From Nonomuraea corallina (lineage in GTDB: Bacteria; Actinomycetota; Actinomycetes; Streptosporangiales; Streptosporangiaceae): a stretch of 59,108 nucleotides of DNA. The notes beneath the pieces were generated by a model. The model ran no database searches. It worked only from the letters and a program-made list of their open reading frames with translations, and was not told the DNA's origin. Shown in pieces: positions 16,265 through 23,775 of this stretch. Position 1 is the stretch's first letter, and each line of letters opens with the position of its first letter. The stretch lies in NCBI RefSeq assembly GCF_027620315.1, contig NZ_JAPNNL010000023.1, positions 1 through 59,108 on the forward strand, in the 5' to 3' direction. The position numbers were made by a program, and so were the translations under genes.

Positions 16265-17092
16265 GTGGCGGAACGGGACGGCGGCGTGCGGCCGCAATCG
16301 GTGATCCTGACCTTCCTCGGCGATCACGTGTACGGCCGGACCGCCTGCGTGTTCTCCGGCAGCTTCATCGACGCGTTCGCCCGGGTCGGCATCTCCGAGG
16401 AGGCGACCCGCTCGGCCCTCACCCGGATGGTCCGGCGTGGCCTGCTGCGCCGCCAGCGCGCCGGGCGGCGCATGTACTTCGGGCTCACCGCCACCAGCGC
16501 GGAGGTGCTCAAGGACGGCGCGCGGCGGATCTGGCACACCGGCGTGGTCAACGACGCCGACCACGACCGGTGGACCCTGGTCGGCTTCTCGCTGCCGGAG
16601 TCGTGGCAGCGGCAGCGCCACGAGCTGCGCTCGCGGCTCGTCTGGGCCGGGTTCGGTCCACTGCAGAACGGACTGTGGATCGCTCCAGGTGAGGTGGACG
16701 CCACCGGCCTGATCGAGGATCTGGGCTGCGGGGTGAAGGTGTTCTCCGCCGAGCCGCGGCAGCCCACCGACATGCAGGCGCTGGTCGCCGACGCCTACGA
16801 CCTGGCCGGGCTGGGCCGGCGCTACGAGGCTTTCCTGTGCCGCTGGGACCGGCCGGACCCGGTGCCGGCCGCGCCCGACGACCTGGCCCGCTCACTGCTG
16901 CTGCTCACCGAGTGGCTGCAGATCATCAGGACCGACCCCCGCCTGCCGCTGCGCCACCTGCCGCGCGACTGGCCGGCCGAGAAGGCCCAGAAGGTCTGCC
17001 ACCGGCTGCACGAGCGGTTCAGGCCGGAGGCGGCCGCCATCGTCGAAGGGCTCCTCGACACCGTTCCCGATCTATGTTGGGCACAACCGTGA
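16265..17092 (+). CDS. PaaX family transcriptional regulator
   Basis: 275-aa regulator with the PaaX layout: N-terminal winged helix (RPQSVILTFLGDHVYGR; GISEEATRSALTRMVRRGLLRRQRAGRRMYFGLT), central domain (RWTLVGFSLPESWQRQRHELRSRLVWAGFGPLQNGLWIAP) and C-terminal helical domain (WDRPDPVPAAPDDLARSLLLLTEWLQIIRTDP). PaaX repressors typically respond to CoA thioesters such as phenylacetyl-CoA. I prefer the GTG at 16265 (GGAG 7 nt upstream, downstream of the -10) over the ATG at 16238, which lies before the predicted transcript start and has no ribosome site. Its neighbours are the importer and an acyl-CoA ligase, whose product could be the effector. Confidence 0.87.
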   Translation: MAERDGGVRPQSVILTFLGDHVYGRTACVFSGSFIDAFARVGISEEATRSALTRMVRRGLLRRQRAGRRMYFGLTATSAEVLKDGARRIWHTGVVNDADHDRWTLVGFSLPESWQRQRHELRSRLVWAGFGPLQNGLWIAPGEVDATGLIEDLGCGVKVFSAEPRQPTDMQALVADAYDLAGLGRRYEAFLCRWDRPDPVPAAPDDLARSLLLLTEWLQIIRTDPRLPLRHLPRDWPAEKAQKVCHRLHERFRPEAAAIVEGLLDTVPDLCWAQP

Positions 17093-17117
17093 CAGCCGTC
17101 GCATAGTGGCCTAACTT
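17089..17117 (+). promoter_or_regulatory. Promoter of ligase operon with shared PaaX-type signature
   Basis: -35 GTGACA (17089-17094), 17-bp spacer, -10 TAACTT (17112-17117). TGACAGCCGT-N9-GCCTA is identical, in sequence and spacing, to the importer promoter. This suggests one regulator for both operons. Confidence 0.7.
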
Positions 17118-17143
17118 GAGGGCGGAGAACCTCAAGGAGGGCG

Positions 17144-18631
17144 ATGCGGAATCAGGGGCTGGGCTCGTGGCCGGCACGCAGGACCCGGATGACGCCCGAA
17201 CGGGTGGCTCTCACGTACCGGGAGGACCACCGCACCTACCGCGAGCTGACCACGCGCGTGGACCGGCTCGCGTCGGCGCTGCGCGGGCTCGGCGCGCGGG
17301 CCGGCGACCGGATCGCCTACCTGGGCCCCAACCACCCGGCGCTGGTCGAGACCTTCTTCGCGGCCGGGGCGCTGGGCGCGGTGTTCGTGCCGCTCAACAC
17401 CCGCCTGGCCGCGCCCGAGCTGGACCACATCCTGCGGGACGCGGGCGCGGAGATCCTGCTGCTCGGCGCCGGGCACGACGGGGCCGGCCTGCCGGGGCGG
17501 CACGTCCGGGCGGACGAGTACGAGGACCTGGTGGCCTCCGGCGACCCCGCGCCGCTCGACGAGCCCGTGGCCCTGGACGACCCCTGCCTGATCATGTACA
17601 CCTCGGGCACCACCGGGCGGCCCAAGGGCGCCGTGCTCACCCATGCCAACCTCGTCTGGAACACCTTCAACCTGCTCGTGGACGTGCCCTTACGGCACGA
17701 CGAGGTGACGCTGATCAGCGCCCCGCTGTTCCACATCGCCGCGCTCGCCCAGACCCTCGTCCCCACGGTGCTCAAGGGCGGCCGGGCCGTCCTGGAGCCG
17801 TCCTTCGACGTGGACCGCACCTTCGACCTGGTCGAGAACGAGCGGGTCACGGTCATGTTCGGCGTGCCCGCCATGTTCCTCTTCCTCGCCCAGTCACCCC
17901 GCTGGCCCGGCGCCGACCTGACGAGCCTGCGCCACCTGCTGTGCGGCGGCGCCCCGGTGCCCGAGCCGCTCATCCGCCTCTACCAGGACCGCGGGCTGAC
18001 CTTCCTGCAGGGCTACGGCATGACCGAGACCGCGCCCGGCGCGCTGTTCCTGGCCGCCGAGCAGTCGATCGCCAAGGCCGGATCGGCCGGCGTCCCGTGC
18101 TTCTTCTCCGACGTCAAGCTGGTCGCCGCCGACGGCTCGCCCGCCCCTCCCGGCCGGCCCGGCGAGGTGTACGTGCAGGGCCCGAACGTCACGCCCGGCT
18201 ACTGGAGGCGTCCCGAGGAGACCGCCGAGGTGCTCTCCGCCGACGGCTGGTTCCGCTCCGGCGACGTGGGCATCGCCGACGAGGACGGGTACGTACGCAT
18301 CTCCGACCGGATCGGCGACATGTACATCTCCGGCGGCGAGAACGTCTACCCGGCCGAGGTCGAGAGCGCGCTCTACAGCCATCCGGCGGTGGCGGAGGTC
18401 GCCGTGATCGGCGTCCCCGACGACAAGTGGGGCGAGGTCGGCAAGGCCCTGGTCGTGCTCCGCCCCGCCGCCGCCGCCGAACCCGCCGAACTGATCGCCC
18501 ACCTGTACGGCAGGCTGGCCCGCTACAAGATCCCGAAACACGTGGAGTTCGTGCCCGAGCTGCCGAGGAACGCGGCCGGCAAGCTGCTCAAGGCCCGGCT
18601 CCGCGACCGCCACGGCCAGGGCGGCCATTGA
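17144..18631 (+). CDS. AMP-dependent acyl-CoA synthetase/ligase
   Basis: 495-aa adenylate-forming enzyme that activates a carboxylic acid to its CoA thioester. P-loop YTSGTTGRPKGAVLTH, A5-type GYGMTETAPG, A7/A8 region SGDVGIADEDGYVRISDRIGDMYISGGENVYPAEVE and the C-terminal catalytic Lys region RNAAGKLLKARL. AAGGAGG lies 3 nt before the ATG. It resembles medium/long-chain or aromatic acyl-CoA ligases of the FadD type; the acid is unknown. It precedes the MetE-like gene by 47 bp in a two-gene operon, probably controlled by the PaaX-type regulator. Confidence 0.9.
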   Translation: MRNQGLGSWPARRTRMTPERVALTYREDHRTYRELTTRVDRLASALRGLGARAGDRIAYLGPNHPALVETFFAAGALGAVFVPLNTRLAAPELDHILRDAGAEILLLGAGHDGAGLPGRHVRADEYEDLVASGDPAPLDEPVALDDPCLIMYTSGTTGRPKGAVLTHANLVWNTFNLLVDVPLRHDEVTLISAPLFHIAALAQTLVPTVLKGGRAVLEPSFDVDRTFDLVENERVTVMFGVPAMFLFLAQSPRWPGADLTSLRHLLCGGAPVPEPLIRLYQDRGLTFLQGYGMTETAPGALFLAAEQSIAKAGSAGVPCFFSDVKLVAADGSPAPPGRPGEVYVQGPNVTPGYWRRPEETAEVLSADGWFRSGDVGIADEDGYVRISDRIGDMYISGGENVYPAEVESALYSHPAVAEVAVIGVPDDKWGEVGKALVVLRPAAAAEPAELIAHLYGRLARYKIPKHVEFVPELPRNAAGKLLKARLRDRHGQGGH

Positions 18632-18678
18632 CCGGCCCGCCCGCCGCCGCGCCCACCCGCGACCCGAGGAGATGACCC

Positions 18679-19779
18679 ATGCGCACCTCACCGCCGTTCC
18701 GCGCCGACCACGTCGGCAGCCTGCTGCGGCCCCAACGGCTCCTTCAGGCCAGGCAGACCCTGTCCGGGGAGGAACTGCGCGAGGCCGAGGACCAGGCCGT
18801 CCGCGAGGTGGTGCGCCGACAGGAGGCGATCGGCCTGCAGTCGGCCACCGACGGCGAGTTCCGGCGGGCCTCCTGGCACATGGACTTCATCTACCGGCTC
18901 GGCGGCATCGGCCAGGCCACCGACGAGCACATCACCGTCCGCTTCCACAACGAGCGGGGCGACATCGAGTTCACCCCGGCCGCGCTGCGGGTCCACGACA
19001 GGATCCGGCTCGCCGAGCCCATCTTCGCCGACGACTTCACGTTCCTGCGCGACACCGTCACCACGGCGGTGCCCAAGCTCACCATCCCGTCGCCCAGCAT
19101 GGTCCACTACCGCGGCGGCCCCGCCGCCATCGACCGGGACGTCTACCCGGACGTGGAGGAGTTCTGGTCCGACCTCAGTGCCGCCTACGCCGAGCAGGTG
19201 CGCCGCATCGGCGAGCTCGGCTGCGCGTACCTGCAGTTCGACGACACCAGCCTGGCCTACCTGAACGACCCCGCCCAGCGCGCCGAGCTGGCCGAACGCG
19301 GCGACGACGCCGACCACATGCACCTGCGCTACATCAAGCAGATCAACGCCGCGATCGCCGCCAAGCCCGACGGCATGACCATCACCACCCACATGTGCCG
19401 CGGCAACTTCCGCTCCTCGTGGGCCGCCGCCGGCGGCTACGACTTCGTCGCCGAGGCGCTCTTCTCCGAGCTGGCCGTCGACGGGTTCTTCCTGGAGTTC
19501 GACGACGAGCGCTCGGGCGGGTTCGAGCCGCTGCGGTTCGTGCCGCCCGGCAAGATGGTGGTGCTCGGGCTGGTCACCACCAAGCGCGGCGAGCTGGAGT
19601 CGAAGGACACGCTCAAGCGCCGCATCGACGAGGCCGCCAAGTTCGTCGACCTCGACCAGATCTGCCTCTCCCCGCAGTGCGGCTTCTCCTCGACGGTGGA
19701 GGGCAACGTGCTCACCGCCGACCAGCAGTTCGCCAAGCTGGCGCTGATCGTGGAGACCGCCCGGGAGGTGTGGGGCTGA
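18679..19779 (+). CDS. MetE C-terminal-like zinc methyl/alkyl-transferase
   Basis: 366-aa protein matching only the catalytic (C-terminal) half of cobalamin-independent methionine synthase. The zinc ligands appear intact: His238 and Cys240 (THMCRGN), Glu273 (FFLEFDD) and Cys334 (LSPQCGF). The Glu-to-Cys spacing of 61 matches E. coli MetE (665 to 726). The family also contains thiol alkyltransferases such as epoxyalkane:coenzyme M transferase, so methionine synthesis is not certain. Operon membership with an acyl-CoA ligase argues for a catabolic alkyl transfer. GGAG lies upstream of the ATG. Confidence 0.8.
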   Translation: MRTSPPFRADHVGSLLRPQRLLQARQTLSGEELREAEDQAVREVVRRQEAIGLQSATDGEFRRASWHMDFIYRLGGIGQATDEHITVRFHNERGDIEFTPAALRVHDRIRLAEPIFADDFTFLRDTVTTAVPKLTIPSPSMVHYRGGPAAIDRDVYPDVEEFWSDLSAAYAEQVRRIGELGCAYLQFDDTSLAYLNDPAQRAELAERGDDADHMHLRYIKQINAAIAAKPDGMTITTHMCRGNFRSSWAAAGGYDFVAEALFSELAVDGFFLEFDDERSGGFEPLRFVPPGKMVVLGLVTTKRGELESKDTLKRRIDEAAKFVDLDQICLSPQCGFSSTVEGNVLTADQQFAKLALIVETAREVWG

Positions 19780-19784
19780 CGGCT

Positions 19785-19821
19785 GGGCGCGCCCCGTCAG
19801 CCCCCATGATGGCGCGCGCCC
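19785..19821 (+). terminator. Hairpin after ligase/MetE-like operon
   Basis: GGGCGCGC (19785-19792) and GCGCGCCC (19814-19821) form a perfect 8-bp stem with a 21-nt loop, right after the MetE-like stop and before a convergent gene. Confidence 0.5.
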
Positions 19822-19851
19822 TGCTCCCTGGGCAGTCCGGCGGCGCGGTCG

Positions 19852-20310
19852 TCAGGGGTGGGCGCGGCATCCCGGGCGGCCGAGGACGACCACCACCAGG
19901 GAGCCGTTCCTCCGGGGGCACGGAGCCGCCGCACCGGACGCGTGAGGGCCGGTCAGGCGCGGGCATTCCGGAGAGCCGGGCTGCGGCTCGCACGTAGGAC
20001 GGACGGGCAGCCCGAGCGCGGCGGCCAGGGCGTGGGCGCCCGTCGTGGTCAGGCTGATCGGAGATCCTGCCATGGCCTCCGGCCGCCCGCCGGGGACGTC
20101 CTTCCCGGCGCGGCCCGGCGGCGGCTCGCCCCGGGCCCTGAACAGACCGAGGGCGGTCAGGATCAGGGCGAAACCGCCGATGATGCCGGCGGCCTCGTCG
20201 GCGGCGCTCGTGCCTTCGGCGACGATGGTGACGCCCAGATAGACCAGCCCGACCGAGGCCAGGACGGTGGTGAAAAGCTTTCTCGCTCTGTTCTTGCGAT
20301 TCTTCGACAT
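19852..20310 (-). CDS. Hypothetical small membrane protein
   Basis: 152-aa open frame not recognised as a known family. The N-terminus is strongly basic (MSKNRKNRARKLF), followed by two hydrophobic helices (TVLASVGLVYLGVTIV and AAGIIGGFALILTALGLF), then a Pro/Gly/Arg-rich tail with four cysteines. This looks like a two-helix membrane protein with a disordered tail. The tail may be only partly real. The ATG at 20310 has no good ribosome site; a GTG at 20349 would add 13 residues. Confidence 0.4.
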   Translation of the reverse strand: MSKNRKNRARKLFTTVLASVGLVYLGVTIVAEGTSAADEAAGIIGGFALILTALGLFRARGEPPPGRAGKDVPGGRPEAMAGSPISLTTTGAHALAAALGLPVRPTCEPQPGSPECPRLTGPHASGAAAPCPRRNGSLVVVVLGRPGCRAHP

Positions 20311-20452
20311 GGAACTGCGTCTCGGCTTTCCGTAAGCGACGGTTTTCACGTGTTCTGACGCAGGTCAGCGGAGGTTTGCCGAGGAGGGGCCGTCACGATT
20401 CCGCAACGTTGAAAGTTATACGAAAGCAGGCCGGGCAAGTTTTAGGTAAATG

Positions 20453-21577
20453 TCAGAGAATTGTGCATGAAAGGGTAGGTGAGGTATTCGTACCACTCCA
20501 TGAGGCGAGAAAACCGAAACTAGTGGACGATCCGGGAGTCAGCAGGGCGTTCCAGCCGAGATGCGTCACGGTCACGTGGGCGCCGTCGGAGGTCAGGGCG
20601 CCGTTCCAGATCTGACTGACGCGCTGCCCGTCGGCGAACGTCCACGACACCCGCCACCCGCTCGTCGCGGTGGCGCCCGTGTTGGTCACCGTCACCTCAC
20701 CCTGGAACCCGCCGTGCCACTGACTGGTGTTGCGGTAGGCGGCCGTGCACCCGCCCGGCGGCGTCACCGTGGGCGTCACCGTGGGCGTCACCGTGGGCGT
20801 CACCGTGGGCGTCACCGTGGGCGTCACCGTGGGGGTGACGGTGGGGGTGACCGTGGGAGTGACGGTCGGGTGCGGGCCGGAAAGGGCGTCGGCCAGCGCC
20901 GGGTACCACCGGTCGGCGATCTTCCGGTCACCCGAGGCGTTCGGGTGCACCCCGTCGTAGGTGTCCGCGGCGGTGCTGAACCCCGTCCACTGGTCGACCA
21001 CCACCACCGGCGACTGCGCGGTGGAGATGCCCGCGGCCCAGGCCGGGATGGCGTTGTTCAAGGCCACCACCCGCTGGGCGCACGCCCCGCACGTGGCCGG
21101 GGTCATCGGGATGATCTGCGCGACCAGGACGCGCATCGCCGGGTTGCTCGCCCGCATCTGACCCACCAGCGTGGTGTACGCGTCCAGGATGGCTGCGGGC
21201 GGGATGTCACTCCACACGTCGTTGGTGCCGAAGTGCATCAGCACGACGTCCGGCCTGGTGGCCGCCAGCCAGCCGGGAAGCTGGTTCTGGCGGGCCACGT
21301 TCGTGACGAGCGCGCCGCCGTGCCCCTCGTTGTCTCCGTCGTACGCGACCGAGCAGCCCTGGGGCGGGAGGGTGCCGACGAAGTCGACGTCGGTGTGGCC
21401 GGTGTCCCGCAGCCGGTTCCAGAGCAGGGCCCGCCAGCAGCCGGGGGAGCCGGTGATGGAGTCGCCGAGCGGCATGACGCGGATGGCGGCGGCGCCCGCG
21501 GCGGTCCCGTTCGCGGCGACCAGCGTCCCCGCCAGGAGAGCCAGCACCGCCACCAGGATGACCCGTACCCTCGCCAT
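20453..21577 (-). CDS. Secreted SGNH/GDSL hydrolase with CBM2
   Basis: 374-aa secreted esterase. Signal peptide (residues 1-30), then an SGNH hydrolase domain with blocks GDSI, GTNDVW and DGVHPN, then a linker of nine PTVT units, then a family 2 carbohydrate-binding module (CTAAYRNTSQWHGGFQGEVTVTNTG to SPTLSCTIL, bracketed by Cys). It probably deacetylates cellulose-bound hemicellulose. The start at 21577 has GGGAG 6 nt upstream; promoter TTGCGA-16 bp-TACGAT. The last 30 or so codons use A/T-ending codons (TTT, TCA, ACT, AGT, ATT), unlike the rest of the gene. Confidence 0.9.
   Translation of the reverse strand: MARVRVILVAVLALLAGTLVAANGTAAGAAAIRVMPLGDSITGSPGCWRALLWNRLRDTGHTDVDFVGTLPPQGCSVAYDGDNEGHGGALVTNVARQNQLPGWLAATRPDVVLMHFGTNDVWSDIPPAAILDAYTTLVGQMRASNPAMRVLVAQIIPMTPATCGACAQRVVALNNAIPAWAAGISTAQSPVVVVDQWTGFSTAADTYDGVHPNASGDRKIADRWYPALADALSGPHPTVTPTVTPTVTPTVTPTVTPTVTPTVTPTVTPTVTPPGGCTAAYRNTSQWHGGFQGEVTVTNTGATATSGWRVSWTFADGQRVSQIWNGALTSDGAHVTVTHLGWNALLTPGSSTSFGFLASWSGTNTSPTLSCTIL
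20760..20867 (-). repeat. 12-bp minisatellite encoding PTVT linker
   Basis: Nine 12-bp units: six identical GGCGTCACCGTG and three diverged with synonymous changes (for example GGGGTGACGGTG). On the coding strand they encode a Pro-Thr-Val-Thr linker. The identical units suggest recent expansion. Confidence 0.9.
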
Positions 21578-21604
21578 CGCCCGCTCCCGTCGTCGTCTCC
21601 GCAG

Positions 21605-21632
21605 ATCGTAGGAAGGGGCCGGGAACTCGCAA
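21605..21632 (-). promoter_or_regulatory. Promoter of SGNH hydrolase gene
   Basis: On the minus strand: -35 TTGCGA (complement of 21627-21632), 16-bp spacer, -10 TACGAT (complement of 21605-21610), 27 bp before the start codon. An 11-bp sequence TAACTTTCAAC lies further upstream at 21688-21698. Confidence 0.5.
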
Positions 21633-21747
21633 AGACGGCCGCCTCCCCGAAGGGCCGTGACCTGCGCGGACCGCCAGAAAGGGGATGTAACTTTCAACCC
21701 CGCGCTACGGAGGGCCGTTCCCGTTCCGTTCCCGGGGACGGGGTGGG

Positions 21748-21779
21748 AGCGGAGGGCGCCCGGTGGGGAGCCCTCCGCT
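21748..21779 (-). terminator. Strong hairpin after DUF3618 operon
   Basis: AGCGGAGGGC (21748-21757) and GCCCTCCGCT (21770-21779): a perfect 10-bp stem with a 12-nt loop, 4 bp beyond the DUF3618 stop. Confidence 0.7.
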
Positions 21780-21783
21780 GGGG

Positions 21784-22440
21784 TCAGTGGCGGTCGCTCA
21801 CGTGCCGGACCTGGTCGCCGGCGTGGTCCGTGGTCGTCCTGGCCGCCTCCGAGGCCGACTCGCGCACCTGCTGGGCCGCCTGCCCGGCGACGTCCTTGAC
21901 GTCATGGCCGAGGCTCGCGGCCGACTCGCGCACGCTCTCCTTGATCGGCTCCACCAGGTCTCCGGCCTGCTCCCTGAGCTGCTCACCGGCCCGCTGCTCC
22001 GCCTCGGTGCGGGGGATGAGCGCGGCCGCCAGCAGCCCGACGCCGAACGCGATCAGGCCGGCGGCCAGCGGGTTGCCCTGCGTGCCGCGCATCGCCTGCT
22101 CGGGAGCCGCCCGCACGGCGCCCGCCGCGTGCTCGGCCCCCTGGCGGACCGCGCCCGCGGCCTGCTCCGCGCCTTCCCTGACGGCCTCGCCCGCCTGGTG
22201 CGCGCCGTGCGAGACGGTGCCCGCCGTCTGCGCCGCGCCGTGGCGGATCTGGTCGGTGGTGCGGGACGAGGTTCCCATGATGCGCTCCCATGTCGTACGC
22301 GCTGCGTCGCGCGCGCGGTCGGTCCGGCGTCGCACGATCCGCTTCGGGCTGGTACGGTCCGCCAGCCGGTCGACGTCGGCGGCGAGCTCGGCCCGGGTGA
22401 CGGCGATCTGGCTTCTCACTTCCTCAGGTCGCGTGCCCAT
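21784..22440 (-). CDS. DUF3618 domain membrane-associated protein
   Basis: 218-aa protein. The N-terminal DUF3618 signature is MGTRPEEVRSQIAVTRAELAADVDRLADRTSPKRIVRRRT. A long Ala/Gln/His-rich amphipathic helical stretch and one transmembrane helix (NPLAAGLIAFGVGLLAAALIP) follow, then a second helical region (ESVRESAASLGHDVKDVAGQAAQQVRESASEAART) resembling LEA/apolipoprotein-like repeats. Function is not established; these operons are widespread in actinomycetes and are thought to act at the cell envelope. AAGGAGG precedes the ATG, which lies 25 nt inside the end of the holin-type gene. Confidence 0.85.
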   Translation of the reverse strand: MGTRPEEVRSQIAVTRAELAADVDRLADRTSPKRIVRRRTDRARDAARTTWERIMGTSSRTTDQIRHGAAQTAGTVSHGAHQAGEAVREGAEQAAGAVRQGAEHAAGAVRAAPEQAMRGTQGNPLAAGLIAFGVGLLAAALIPRTEAEQRAGEQLREQAGDLVEPIKESVRESAASLGHDVKDVAGQAAQQVRESASEAARTTTDHAGDQVRHVSDRH

Positions 22441-22811
22441 GCCGCGTCCTCCTTGAGGGTTTCGATGGTCTGCTCCGGCTTCGGGTTCACCCGGCGCAGC
22501 CGGGCGCGTCCGGACACGAACAGCGCCGCCCCGGCCGCCGCCCAGATCGCCGCGACGATCAGCGCCGCCCAGCCCAGGTCCATGACGTTGCCCAGGCCGA
22601 ACATCACGGCCAGCGTCAGCAGCACGGCCACCATGTAGCCGGCGAACCCGGCGCCGCCGAGCATCCCCGCGGCCTTGCCGGCCTTGACCGCCTCCTGGCG
22701 GATCTCCGCCTTGGCCAGCTCCACTTCCTGGCGGAACAGTTTGGAGACGTCCTCGCCTATTTCGGCGACGAGCTGGCCGAGCGACTGCTGTTCCTGGTCG
22801 GGGGTGGTCAT
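22416..22811 (-). CDS. Phage-holin-family (actinobacterial holin-X) membrane protein
   Basis: 131-aa protein of the actinobacterial holin-X type: an amphipathic N-terminus (SLGQLVAEIGEDVSKLFRQEVELAKAEIRQEAVKAGKAA), then two transmembrane helices (GFAGYMVAVLLTLAVMFGLG and WAALIVAAIWAAAGAALFVSG) and a basic tail. Despite the name there are no phage genes nearby. The ATG overlaps the stop of the upstream gene (22808-22811) and the end overlaps the DUF3618 gene, so the three are coupled. Confidence 0.87.
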   Translation of the reverse strand: MTTPDQEQQSLGQLVAEIGEDVSKLFRQEVELAKAEIRQEAVKAGKAAGMLGGAGFAGYMVAVLLTLAVMFGLGNVMDLGWAALIVAAIWAAAGAALFVSGRARLRRVNPKPEQTIETLKEDAAWARDLRK

Positions 22812-23566
22812 GGCAGGTCACCGGCCCTGCCGGGGGGCGGGGTCGCGGTGCCGGGAGGGGGTACCGGCCGGGTCGGATCCCCGCTGCCCTCCAGGTCAGG
22901 CTCGCCGTACGGCCCGGTCCCGGGAGCGCCCGGCTCGGTGTAGGGCGCGGAGCCCGGCGCGGCGTACGGCGCGGAGCCGGTCTCGGTGTAGGTCGTGGAG
23001 CCCGGCTCGGCGTACGGGGTGGGCCCCGCGGGGTACGTGCCGCCGGTGAACGCGTTCGGCGCCGGCTCCGGGGACCGCCGCTCGTCCTGCTGCGGGCCGC
23101 TGGTGGCCTTGGCGATCCGGCCCACCAGGAACCCGGCGGCCAGCGCCCCGGCCAGGAACACCGCCGGCTTGCGCCGGGCGAAGTCCTGCACCTCGCTCAC
23201 CACCCCGGCGAGGCCGTGCTGCTCCAGGTAGTCGGCCGCTCGCCGTCCCCCGTCGGCGACCTGCCGCACCACCCCGGCCACCTGCGAGTCCGGCTTGGCG
23301 CCGTCGTTCATCGCGGCCAGCTCGTCCGCCCACTGGCGGATGCCCTGCGCGGCCCGCTCACTCTGGTGCCTGGCCTGCGCCCTGGCCTGTTCACGGATCT
23401 GCTCGACGGCCTGGCGAGTCTGCTCGCGGGCCTCTCCAGCGACGACCCCCGTCTGCTCCCGCGCCGTCGCGGCCACCTCACGGGCCGCCTCCTTGCCTTG
23501 CTGGAACGTCCCCTCCTGCTGTACGCGGGGCGGCTGGGGGGAGGTTCCGGCTGGATACTCGGTCAT
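22808..23566 (-). CDS. Helical membrane protein with Pro/Gly/Tyr-rich tail
   Basis: 252-aa protein, first of the DUF3618/holin operon. Residues 20-90 are a charged helix with Glu/Gln/Ala/Arg heptads (AREVAATAREQTGVVAGEAREQTRQAVEQIREQARAQ). Residues 130-160 hold a conserved-looking segment with one hydrophobic helix (FARRKPAVFLAGALAAGFLVGRIAKAT). The C-terminus is disordered with repeats such as YAEPGSTTYTETGSAPYAAPGSAPY. GGAGG lies before the ATG. Function unknown; probably membrane-anchored with a cytoplasmic coiled coil. Confidence 0.8.
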   Translation of the reverse strand: MTEYPAGTSPQPPRVQQEGTFQQGKEAAREVAATAREQTGVVAGEAREQTRQAVEQIREQARAQARHQSERAAQGIRQWADELAAMNDGAKPDSQVAGVVRQVADGGRRAADYLEQHGLAGVVSEVQDFARRKPAVFLAGALAAGFLVGRIAKATSGPQQDERRSPEPAPNAFTGGTYPAGPTPYAEPGSTTYTETGSAPYAAPGSAPYTEPGAPGTGPYGEPDLEGSGDPTRPVPPPGTATPPPGRAGDLP

Positions 23567-23740
23567 CGATGCCCTCCAAGGGCTCGTGTCGTCCAGAGCG
23601 CCTGCCGCTACCCTCCGTCCCAAGCCCTATTCAAAGACGGGCAAACAACGCCCAAAGACAACGGGCTTTCACCGACCGGCTCCTGGACCGACGCGGGCCG
23701 TACTCCTGGGCGAGCCCGTACGATCCCGAAAGAGTGTCGG

Positions 23741-23767
23741 CGGGCGGGTAGGCGGCGACACCGCCCG
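23741..23767 (-). terminator. Hairpin after XRE regulator
   Basis: CGGGCGG and CCGCCCG form a perfect 7-bp stem (13-nt loop) about 9 bp beyond the XRE gene stop. The remaining 23567-23740 region is the upstream region of the holin operon and shows no clear gene. Confidence 0.5.
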
Positions 23768-23775
23768 GCCGGGCA

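Noticed and set aside
22416..22811. Holin-like gene as evidence of a prophage
   Set aside because: No other phage genes, integrase or attachment sites; this holin-X family is chromosomal in actinomycetes.
23567..23740. Sigma-B-type promoter upstream of the holin operon
   Set aside because: A GTTTG element and GGGTA-like sequences are present on the minus strand, but their spacing does not fit the consensus.
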